A stretch of DNA of 64,000 bases, taken from NCBI GenBank assembly GCA_025454875.1, contig JALONP010000006.1, forward strand, positions 1-64,000, read 5' to 3'. How positions within the stretch are numbered: the stretch's first letter is position 1; each line of letters opens with the position of its first letter. Of the stretch, positions 53,934-62,044 are shown piece after piece. The position numbers were made by a program, and so were the translations under genes. The notes beneath the pieces were generated by a model. The model ran no database searches and was not told the DNA's origin. It saw only the letters and a list, made by a program, of their open reading frames with translations. The stretch is from Bacteroidia bacterium (GTDB lineage Bacteria; Bacteroidota; Bacteroidia; UKL13-3).

Positions 53934-54677
53934 ATGAAAAACCTTTTTTTTACATTTTTGCTTTGCGCAGCAATTGGCCCTTTTGCCATTGCCCAAAATA
54001 AAACCCAACCCGCACCCAAACCAGCACCAAAGGGACCACCACCGTATGTACTCAAAAAAGATTTTGAACCAATTGTAGCTGACTTGCAATCAAAAATTGC
54101 GGCTGCGCAACAAACAGCAGCTTCAGTAAGACGCAGTGTAGACGGGAGGTTTGACCAACTAACTCAGATTGACAGTCAACTTACTGCAATACAAGAAGTA
54201 TTAAACTCGGCTAGTTTTCAAATTGCCATGAATGCGGATTCGTTGAAGGAGACACGCTACTCTGTAGAATCGCTCGATAGAAAACTAACAGAACAACTGG
54301 CAACCATTATTGACCAACAACAAAAAGACCGCAGCCAATCACTGTTGTTCTTAATCATTGCATTAGGCGCAAGTGTGGTGCTGTTTGGAATTGTATTGTG
54401 GTTATTGTTTAACAAACTGAGTGTGTTGGCAAAACAATTGCACCAAAACGAACAAGTGCTTAAATCAAACCTTGCAAGCACAACAGAGCGTTTGCAAAAA
54501 GAACTTAAAGCAGAATTGCAAGGAACAGAGTCACGGATGCTACAAGATATCAGCATGGTTAAAAGAGAGTTAAGTGCTCCCCTACCTGCCTTGCAGCAAC
54601 AACTTCAAACGATAGAGTCGCGGTTAATTGCAATTGAAGAAGCAAAGACCGACTCCAATTCGGATACCATTATTTAA
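53934..54677 (+). CDS. Exported membrane protein with coiled coils, unknown function
   Basis: A 247-residue protein with a signal peptide (FFTFLLCAAIGPFAIAQ), a proline-rich segment (APKPAPKGPPP), a coiled coil, a single transmembrane helix (LLFLIIALGASVVLFGIVLWLLF, about residues 137-160) and a second coiled coil to the end. I start at ATG 53934, where the signal peptide begins, not at TTG 53901. I cannot name a family. It may bridge periplasm and cytoplasm. Its end overlaps the cupin gene on the other strand by four bases. Confidence 0.65.
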   Translation: MKNLFFTFLLCAAIGPFAIAQNKTQPAPKPAPKGPPPYVLKKDFEPIVADLQSKIAAAQQTAASVRRSVDGRFDQLTQIDSQLTAIQEVLNSASFQIAMNADSLKETRYSVESLDRKLTEQLATIIDQQQKDRSQSLLFLIIALGASVVLFGIVLWLLFNKLSVLAKQLHQNEQVLKSNLASTTERLQKELKAELQGTESRMLQDISMVKRELSAPLPALQQQLQTIESRLIAIEEAKTDSNSDTII

Positions 54678-55036
54678 GCTTGCTCTCGGTTTACGGTTTC
54701 AATAGAAAAAGCCGGAACGCAGCAACTCCAATATTCGCAGGGTTCTGCAAAAGGGTTGGAATACCTCACACGGGTACCTTTTCGAATTAGGATGCTTTGT
54801 CCCGCTTGCACAACGATGGTTTCGCCATCAACCTCAAATTGTTTTTTACCTGTAACCACCATGGTTACTTCATCAAATGCTGGCGTTTGAAATGGTTCAC
54901 TCCAACCTGGCGGGGCAATCATTTTTGCAATTGAAAAGTTGGCATCGCCTGTGCTTGCCAACCCATAATGTTCGGCAATTGATTTGCCATCTGTAGTAGG
55001 TACAATAAACGGGTTTTGTTGCTGTATATATGCCAT
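54674..55036 (-). CDS. Small cupin-domain protein
   Basis: A 120-residue single-domain cupin. The middle has FDEVTMVVTGKKQFEVDGETIVVQAGQSILIRKGTRVRYSNP, where the conserved first-motif histidines are replaced (F-D-E-V-T) and a likely metal site is thus reduced. The final motif is also degenerate. Function cannot be called; it may bind a small ligand or be a non-metal cupin. Confidence 0.75.
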   Translation of the reverse strand: MAYIQQQNPFIVPTTDGKSIAEHYGLASTGDANFSIAKMIAPPGWSEPFQTPAFDEVTMVVTGKKQFEVDGETIVVQAGQSILIRKGTRVRYSNPFAEPCEYWSCCVPAFSIETVNREQA

Positions 55037-55138
55037 TCTTGCTTTTGTTAATTCAAAGAAGATTAATAAAAGAATAGAGAATATCGTGTTACTAGTAAAA
55101 TTATTTACATTCTTAATATAGAGTTAACTTGACTTAAT

Positions 55139-58100
55139 TTATCTGTAAGTTGAAGCTCTTTGCTCAAAGTATATTTTGTTAACTCCTGTACCATTATTAT
55201 CTATCCAGTCCAGAAACTCTTGGTTACTATTTAAATCTTCAATGTATTTTTTCTCATGTTCAGTTTCATCACAGAGTCTCCAAACAAATGAAGAATAACG
55301 AAATAAATTTAACAACTTGTCAAATCGATTTTGCTTTGACCAATATCGCCAAGCTAGATTATGGCACTTCGTAAGTAACGATGATAATCTTTGGTAAAAA
55401 GAATAGCTATATGAAATATCTAGGCCTAACAAATCTTCTTCGCCAATTTTATCAATATCTTTAGTTTCAAATATGATTCTTGCTTTTGCTACAAAAGCCC
55501 TAACTTTAGTATATGGGTTATTCTTTGACTCTTGTATTATCTTATCCAGTTGTTTTAATTGATTCTCATTAACTTGATTCCTACATATATCTAGCACCAT
55601 ATTCGCTTTAAGAGTTTTATATCCAAATTTCTCTGCTTTATTCTTAATGAAATTTAATTTCTTGTTTTTCTCTTCCACATCCTCGATAAATTGAGCTATC
55701 ACTGATTCTGCTGAGAGATATACACAACTGTCTTTATCCTTTTCTTCTTTCTTTATTTGATTAGCGTATCTTAGTGCTTCCTCTTTATTCTCCTTACTCT
55801 CATAGGCGTATGCGATAGAAAGTCTCACCTCATTTTTAGTTTTTTTGCTTAAAGCAATACTTTCATCATCACAAATTGATTTAAGTATTGGAATAGCTTT
55901 ACTGTGAATTGATGTCATACGTAAACTTTCCCCTAATTCTCTTAGCAATTGCGCTTGAATGGACTCAATATCAGTAAATGAAACATCTTTTATGAGCAAT
56001 AAGATTTCTTCCGTTAAGGAAATTGCGTCCTTATAAGCACCTCTCTCAGAAAAATAGTCAATTAGTGACAATGCGATTCTGCACATCCTAACTGTTTCAA
56101 TTTCATTTTGATTATTAATACTGTACGACAAAATAAATCTAAGTGCAATTTGTAAATTTTGGTGTATGATGAGGTCTAATTCCGCTTCTTTAGAATGAGG
56201 GTATTTAATTTGGTTTCGCCAATTATTACCAAGATATAAGCTACATGAATTTTTATATACGTCCGCCTTTTCAGTCTCAGAAAACAAAGAAATAACATGA
56301 TCGCGAATTATTCGTGGTACCTTTATGATTTTTACTATTTCACTGTCTGGACTAGCCTCGCCTAGAATTGAGTTAACTTGAACTGTTTCTACGAGTTGAT
56401 TGTTTAACAAAAAAGCAACATCGCTGGGGTGAAAAGGACTATTCGTATCAAAACGTCTAATTCTTTCAAAGGTTTCTCCATTGTGCAGTAATGATAGAAT
56501 TGATAGCAGCTTGAATCTCCTAACACTAATTTTACTGTCGTCATTACTAAGATTTTTTATTTCATTCACAATAGTCTTAGATAAGGTATTAGAAACATTT
56601 TCGTGAGTTAGATTTTCGAAATCCATTTCTCCAAGATCTGATAACGGTCTAAATTTTAGCTGCTCTATAACTTTATCAATGATTAAAGGAATGCCGCTTG
56701 ATATTCGATGAATTTTTTCATAATCATGTATAGTGAATGAACTTTGCAATTCCTGAGAGTCTTCAATGTAGTATTTTATATCGGTTGTATCTAAAGGTGT
56801 TAGCTTGATATAGTTTAGATAATCATCAATTGGGCTGGTCTCCGATACTAAAATAATTTTCAAGTTAGGACTGAAATCGAAAATTGTTTCTGTAAATTTC
56901 CGTAAATCATGGCTCTTATTGATTAGTATTTCTTGTATGTTTTTAAAAACTAAAAGCGGTCTATCTAACGAATTTATTATATCAAAGAATTGTGTTATGC
57001 TTTGGGAAAATGTTGCTTTAAATGTTTCAATAAGCTGATCTATATCTGAAACACCATCGCAATTTAAAGAAAAACAGTTTTCTGGGTTTATATTAGCTTC
57101 ACTCAGTATTGATGATATAAACTCATGCTCCTCCAACCCATAAGATGTTACAAGCCAACAGAAGTTGTTTTTTGTTAAATTGTTAATTGAGGACTTCCGA
57201 ACTTCATATCTAATCTTTTTATGTGAATTTAATTCCTTAAATGTAGTACGCACTAGCACCTTATCTGAAACCTTATCTCCATTAAATAAATTACCTGCCC
57301 TTAACCCGATACCTATTTCTTGGCTTTGATTATTGAGTGTGTTGTTTGATAATATTTCTGTTAAAGATGACGTCCCTTTTTCTAGATTAAACTCTTCATT
57401 CTGAGTTATCTTGATTCCCGAGTTAGTTTGTAACGATATTCGCGGCCATATAGTTCGAGTAATTATATCATTATCCAATGCATAAACACCTGCTGTATAA
57501 CCATGGATTCTTTCAGTTTTCGCTTGCTCTTCGAAATATTGAAGACCAAACAATGAAGGTGAGATAAATTGTCTTTGAGGTGAGAAGCCATTCTGTGAAG
57601 AATTTATATAAGATGGAAGATGCATGTGTCCGCTTAAGTGATCAATAAAGGTCCCTCCACAATAAATCTCTTTATTATAATCATTTAATGATTTAGGTTC
57701 GAACCATTCTTTAGAATGATGAGTTAATAGTATTGAAATGTCTTGTTTAGCTAACCATTCGAAGTAATTTTCCTTGAATAGCTTCTGTATTTGGTTCCGA
57801 TATATTCCAAGCCTATTTTTAAAATCTCCGTTAATTAATTGTAAGAATGACGAATTCAAACCGACAACACCAAGTTTAAGACCATTTACTTCTATGCTAC
57901 AATAAAAGTCCCCGGGTAAAAAACCTGTGGTTATCTCTGGCTTTCTAAATTTCGTATCAATGTACCAACTTGAGTAGTTATTAAATCTCTTTCTTACAAA
58001 ATTTACATATTCATTGGGCTCAGTCCAGAAATAATCATTTCTAATATCTTCATTAATCCAATTAGTCAAAACTTTCTGCTCAGGGCTATTAACATTACCT

Positions 58101-58390
58101 TCTCTTTCTAAATCATGATTACCAGGAACACAAAGTAAATATGGATTATAGTTAAAACTGTTGAACAATTCCCATAATTCTGATAAGAACTCCTCTACTT
58201 GAGCATACTCTTCAGAGATTCCAGTTTGAACCAAATCTCCAGTAAAAAAAATTACATCCAAGCCTTCTACTCTGGATAAGATGAACTTTATATCTTCAAA
58301 AAGCACTTTCTTAGTTTGCGATAACAAGCCGGTTTGCAACTTATCTCCAATGTGTAAATCCGAAATATGTAAGTATCTTATTTTCTTCAT
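55139..58390 (-). CDS. Metallophosphoesterase / STAND-like / TPR fusion protein
   Basis: This 1083-residue protein has three parts. Residues 1 to about 320 are a calcineurin-like phosphoesterase with every metal ligand visible: SDLHIG (D11, H13), TGDLV (D52), GNHD (90-93), LLTHH (H224) and GHMH (254-257). Residues about 400-680 look like a STAND-type NTPase: a hydrophobic strand then VTSYGLEEHEF where a P-loop would be, LLVFKN where Walker B would be, a sensor-like ILVSE, a GIPL motif and a winged-helix-like segment. No GKT/S and no Walker B aspartate are present, so ATP use is doubtful. The rest is TPR-like. The gene is AT-rich, stands alone and has no consensus -7 box, which suggests acquisition. 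Confidence 0.75.
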   Translation of the reverse strand: MKKIRYLHISDLHIGDKLQTGLLSQTKKVLFEDIKFILSRVEGLDVIFFTGDLVQTGISEEYAQVEEFLSELWELFNSFNYNPYLLCVPGNHDLEREGNVNSPEQKVLTNWINEDIRNDYFWTEPNEYVNFVRKRFNNYSSWYIDTKFRKPEITTGFLPGDFYCSIEVNGLKLGVVGLNSSFLQLINGDFKNRLGIYRNQIQKLFKENYFEWLAKQDISILLTHHSKEWFEPKSLNDYNKEIYCGGTFIDHLSGHMHLPSYINSSQNGFSPQRQFISPSLFGLQYFEEQAKTERIHGYTAGVYALDNDIITRTIWPRISLQTNSGIKITQNEEFNLEKGTSSLTEILSNNTLNNQSQEIGIGLRAGNLFNGDKVSDKVLVRTTFKELNSHKKIRYEVRKSSINNLTKNNFCWLVTSYGLEEHEFISSILSEANINPENCFSLNCDGVSDIDQLIETFKATFSQSITQFFDIINSLDRPLLVFKNIQEILINKSHDLRKFTETIFDFSPNLKIILVSETSPIDDYLNYIKLTPLDTTDIKYYIEDSQELQSSFTIHDYEKIHRISSGIPLIIDKVIEQLKFRPLSDLGEMDFENLTHENVSNTLSKTIVNEIKNLSNDDSKISVRRFKLLSILSLLHNGETFERIRRFDTNSPFHPSDVAFLLNNQLVETVQVNSILGEASPDSEIVKIIKVPRIIRDHVISLFSETEKADVYKNSCSLYLGNNWRNQIKYPHSKEAELDLIIHQNLQIALRFILSYSINNQNEIETVRMCRIALSLIDYFSERGAYKDAISLTEEILLLIKDVSFTDIESIQAQLLRELGESLRMTSIHSKAIPILKSICDDESIALSKKTKNEVRLSIAYAYESKENKEEALRYANQIKKEEKDKDSCVYLSAESVIAQFIEDVEEKNKKLNFIKNKAEKFGYKTLKANMVLDICRNQVNENQLKQLDKIIQESKNNPYTKVRAFVAKARIIFETKDIDKIGEEDLLGLDISYSYSFYQRLSSLLTKCHNLAWRYWSKQNRFDKLLNLFRYSSFVWRLCDETEHEKKYIEDLNSNQEFLDWIDNNGTGVNKIYFEQRASTYR

Positions 58391-58500
58391 TGTACAATTG
58401 CTTTATTATCTTTTATAATTTGATTTTAAATATTTTGTCTAATCAATCTGCAACTTGAATTGATTTCGTTCAATATATTGAATTCCAAAATGTTTACTAA

Positions 58501-59598
58501 CTACTTTACATTCTTTCTTCTATTCTTTTCATAATCTTCAAACACAAAATGTCCTAACCCTTTGAGCGAACTATAAAATGCTCGTCCATTGTTTACTTTG
58601 GTAAAATCGCGCACAAACTGTTGGAGGTATGGATCGCTTGCAATCATAAACGTGGTGATATTAATGCCAAGTCTGCGGCATTGTGCTGCTTGGTTTAGTG
58701 TTTTGTTAATGATTTTGCGGTCGAGCCCGAAACTGTTCTGGTAATATCCATTTCCCTCTTTCAAACAGGTTGGTTTACCATCAGTAATCATCAAAATTTG
58801 TTTGTTGGGATTTTTTCTTCGCCTTAATAGATCCATAGCCAACTCAAGACCAGCGTAGGTATTGGTATGATATGGTCCAACTTGAAGATAAGGTAAATCT
58901 TTCACTTGAATTGGCCATGCATCGTTGCCAAACACCAAAATATCCAAGGTATCTTTGGGGTAACGCGTTTGGATTAACTCGGCTAAGGCCATGGCAACCT
59001 TCTTTGCAGGGGTAATGCGGTCTTCACCATATAAAATCATTGAATGCGAAATATCAATCATGAGTGCCGTAGCCATTTGTGATTTGTGTTCGCGTTCATT
59101 TACTTGCAAATCGCTTTCACTTAATTCGAACTGTTCAATACCATGGTTGATTTGTGCATTTTGAATACTTTGCGTAAGGTCTAATTGATCAAATCCATCC
59201 CCAAATTCGAAAGGCCGCGAACCACTCCCCAATTCATCACCGATACCAATACGAGGTGTTTGGTGATTGCCTTTAGGTGTTTTTTTTATCTTACCAAATA
59301 TCTCCTCGAGCGCATTTTTACGGATGGTTTGGTTGGTTTTACTTGTTGGTGTAAAATCATCTGGGGTATTACCTTTTTGAATGTATCCTTTTTGTTCAAG
59401 GTCATTGATAAAATCACCCATTCCGTAATCCTTTGAGGTAATGTGGTGCTGTTGGTCAATCTGGTTCATCCAAGACAATGCCTCAGCCACATCGCCATTA
59501 GTGTATTGCATAAGTTGCAAAAAAAGCTGAAGCAGTTGCTCAAACGGGCTTCCAGAAGCTGGTTGTGGTTTGTAAGCAGAAAAAGCGTATCCAATCAT
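58501..59598 (-). CDS. VWA-domain protein (CoxE/BatA-like)
   Basis: A 365-residue soluble protein whose C-terminal half is a von Willebrand factor A domain with MIDAS residues in MIDISHSM (DxSxS) and MITDGKPT (second aspartate). The N-terminal half is helical with a low-complexity linker. It is related to CoxE/VWA proteins that work with a MoxR-type AAA ATPase as a metal-insertion or assembly chaperone, but no such ATPase is adjacent. A TATATTCG box lies ten bases upstream of the ATG. Confidence 0.82.
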   Translation of the reverse strand: MIGYAFSAYKPQPASGSPFEQLLQLFLQLMQYTNGDVAEALSWMNQIDQQHHITSKDYGMGDFINDLEQKGYIQKGNTPDDFTPTSKTNQTIRKNALEEIFGKIKKTPKGNHQTPRIGIGDELGSGSRPFEFGDGFDQLDLTQSIQNAQINHGIEQFELSESDLQVNEREHKSQMATALMIDISHSMILYGEDRITPAKKVAMALAELIQTRYPKDTLDILVFGNDAWPIQVKDLPYLQVGPYHTNTYAGLELAMDLLRRRKNPNKQILMITDGKPTCLKEGNGYYQNSFGLDRKIINKTLNQAAQCRRLGINITTFMIASDPYLQQFVRDFTKVNNGRAFYSSLKGLGHFVFEDYEKNRRKNVK

Positions 59599-59668
59599 AA
59601 AAGTTTAACGAATATACCATACAAATTGTTGAGAAGGCAGGAAGTTTTTCATGTATTTTCGCCACCGT

Positions 59669-60694
59669 ATGAAAAAACACTTTTGCTTAGCTGCACTTTC
59701 CCTATTTGTATGCACTGTATCTTTTGCTCAAAAACAATGGATGGTAGCCTTTTACAACCAAGAAAACTTGTTTGACACCATTGACGATCCGGAACGGAAT
59801 GACAATGAGTTTTTACCAAAAGCTAAAAACGAATGGAATACCGAAAAATACCAGAACAAACTTTCGAATATGGCCAAAGTAATTGCCAGCATGAACCAAG
59901 GAAAAGGGCCAGATATACTAGGCTTGTGCGAGGTTGAAAACAAAACGGTATTGCAAGATTTGGTAAAACAGCCTGCGGTGGCCAAAGCAAAATATGCCTT
60001 TGTTCATTTTGAATCGCCTGATGAACGCAGCATTGATAACGCCTTATTGTACCAACCTAAAAAATTTGATTTGGATACTGCCTATCCAATTGCAATTACA
60101 TTTCCTGAAAATCCACGCTCTAAAACACGTGATATTTTGTTGGTAAAATTAACAGAGCGTAAATCAAAGCAGCATTTAATTGTGTTGGTCAATCATTTTC
60201 CATCGAGGCTTGGAGGACAGAACGAAAGTGAACCTAAGCGGATTAGGGCAGCTGCTATTTTACGCCAAGTGTATGATAGCATTAGCAGAGTTGATGCAAA
60301 TGCAGGGATTGTGTTAATGGGCGACTTTAATGACGAACCTACCAATACGAGCATGGCCAACACCTTGCAAGGAAGACCTACTGAAGAAAATACCATAGGA
60401 ACAGATTTGTTTAATGCAATGTTCAAATTAAAAAGCCAAGGCATCGGCTCTCATTACTACAAAGGTGAATGGAGTGCATTGGACCAAATATTGATAAGCA
60501 ATAACTTATTGCATTGCCGTTTACGTGTTTGCTACAAAGAATCTTCTGCGAGTGTTTACAAACAAGATTGGATGTTGGAAACAAATGAAAAATTTAAAGG
60601 CGCTCCGTTACGCACCTTTGCTGGGAAAAAATACCTGAATGGTTTTAGTGATCATTTACCTGTATACATTATGCTTACACCTGCCAGAAAATAA
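59669..60694 (+). CDS. Secreted endonuclease/exonuclease/phosphatase family protein
   Basis: A 341-residue exported EEP-fold enzyme with a signal peptide ending VSFAQ. Active-site motifs are YNQENLFD, LGLCEVEN, LVNHFPSR, LMGDFNDEP, ALDQILIS and SDHLPVYI, all in the right order. It may act on nucleic acid, phosphate esters or phosphoinositides. I start at ATG 59669 where the signal peptide begins; the track start at 59651 lies upstream of the -7-like box TATTTTCG (59654-59661). Confidence 0.87.
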   Translation: MKKHFCLAALSLFVCTVSFAQKQWMVAFYNQENLFDTIDDPERNDNEFLPKAKNEWNTEKYQNKLSNMAKVIASMNQGKGPDILGLCEVENKTVLQDLVKQPAVAKAKYAFVHFESPDERSIDNALLYQPKKFDLDTAYPIAITFPENPRSKTRDILLVKLTERKSKQHLIVLVNHFPSRLGGQNESEPKRIRAAAILRQVYDSISRVDANAGIVLMGDFNDEPTNTSMANTLQGRPTEENTIGTDLFNAMFKLKSQGIGSHYYKGEWSALDQILISNNLLHCRLRVCYKESSASVYKQDWMLETNEKFKGAPLRTFAGKKYLNGFSDHLPVYIMLTPARK

Positions 60695-60717
60695 TTTAAC
60701 GCCTTAATTGTACAACA

Positions 60718-61407
60718 ATGCAACACAATGAACAACACTTTTCGGGGTCGCAAACGGTACGTGATATGGTTATTGGTTTAAGCGATGGCTTAACGGTTCC
60801 ATTTGCGTTGGCCGCAGGATTAACCGGAGCCATCCAACAAAACGATTTGATTGTAACGGCTGGTATGGCCGAAATTGTTGCTGGTTCAATTGCGATGGGA
60901 TTGGGAGGTTATTTAGCTGGTAAAACGGAGATTGAACATTATGATGCAGAGTTAAAAAGAGAGTATGCGGAAGTTGAACAGTTTCCAGAAAAGGAAAAAC
61001 AAGAGGTGACCGAAGTGCTGGAATCATTTGGCTTATCAGAAACAGATGCTCAAACGGTTGTAAACTCGCTTTCTAAAGACAAACATAAATGGGTGCAGTT
61101 TATGATGCGTTTTGAACTCGGATTGGAAAAGCCCGATTTAAACCGTGCACGAACCAGCGCCCTCACTATTGGGTTATCGTATATTGCTGGAGGCATTGTT
61201 CCATTAAGTGCTTACTTTTTTACCCCAACAGCAAACCAAGGTCTGATTTATTCTTGTGTAATTACAGGCATTGCGCTTTTTGGTTTTGGTTATTTAAAAA
61301 GTGCCATTATCGGGCAATCGCCTATTTGGGGAGCACTTCGTATCACAGGAATTGGGGCATTGGCTGCGGCATCTGCGTATGCGATTGCGCATCTTTTCCA
61401 ATCATAA
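60718..61407 (+). CDS. VIT1/CCC1-family metal transporter
   Basis: A 229-residue membrane protein of the vacuolar iron transporter family. The signature is VRDMVIGLSDGLTVPFALAAGLTGA; an acidic segment (YDAELKREYAEVEQFPEKEK) between helices 2 and 3 matches the cytoplasmic metal-binding domain; three more helices follow. It likely moves Fe2+ or Mn2+ out of the cytoplasm. It starts 23 bases after the EEP gene. Confidence 0.9.
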   Translation: MQHNEQHFSGSQTVRDMVIGLSDGLTVPFALAAGLTGAIQQNDLIVTAGMAEIVAGSIAMGLGGYLAGKTEIEHYDAELKREYAEVEQFPEKEKQEVTEVLESFGLSETDAQTVVNSLSKDKHKWVQFMMRFELGLEKPDLNRARTSALTIGLSYIAGGIVPLSAYFFTPTANQGLIYSCVITGIALFGFGYLKSAIIGQSPIWGALRITGIGALAAASAYAIAHLFQS

Positions 61408-61510
61408 TCAGTTGTTTTGGGAGGTAATTGGCAATCCAATTTGAGCACAAGGCAAATTAATTGTATGTTGCACTCATCTATTTATTTACCGATTAAATTA
61501 ATAAACCTGC

Positions 61511-62026
61511 TTGAAACGATTATTGTATCTTAATGCCCGTACAATCCGATTGGTAGTTGTTGCCGCGTTCATATGTTCTTGTTCAAATAGCTTTGCTCAA
61601 CAAAAAGTTGAAATTGGAAAAGCTGTTAACAACCAATACGAGATTACTGCTGATACAACAGCATTGCGTAAAGCGCTTCAACAAACCTTGAGAGATGGGA
61701 CACAAATAGACACCATGTATATTGAATCGGTTCAACAATGGCATTATTTAATTGGGAAAGGCAAGCTTAAAGATTACCGGAAATTAATTGCTGTTCAATT
61801 GACTTATGATATCAATACTAGAACGTATTACGCTGTGGATGGAATGAGCCATAAAACCTGTGCATCGGCTGGTTGCAAGAATTGTGTTCCGTTCAAAGAA
61901 AACGGAAACATTATTGGTTGCAATTGCAAAGACCAATCATCCGTAAGCAATCAGTGTACATTTAAAACAGAACCAAATAGCCTTTTCTACAAACAATTGG
62001 TTCATTATTTAAAGATCAAAACTTAA
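61511..62026 (+). CDS. Secreted Cys-rich protein of unknown function
   Basis: A 171-residue protein beginning with TTG. The N-terminus (TIRLVVVAAFICSCSNSFAQ) is a signal peptide, with a possible lipobox, and the C-terminal third holds seven cysteines in a tight cluster (CASAGCKNCVPF, GCNCKD, QC), which may bind metal or form disulfides. A polar, beta-like domain precedes it. I do not recognise the family. No ATG is available near the start; TTG at 61523 is an alternative. Confidence 0.55.
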   Translation: MKRLLYLNARTIRLVVVAAFICSCSNSFAQQKVEIGKAVNNQYEITADTTALRKALQQTLRDGTQIDTMYIESVQQWHYLIGKGKLKDYRKLIAVQLTYDINTRTYYAVDGMSHKTCASAGCKNCVPFKENGNIIGCNCKDQSSVSNQCTFKTEPNSLFYKQLVHYLKIKT

Positions 62027-62044
62027 TACTGTAATTTGCCGAGT

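Noticed and set aside
55139-58390. Calling the middle domain an active STAND ATPase
   Set aside because: No GKT/S P-loop and no acidic Walker B is visible, so only a STAND-like fold is proposed.
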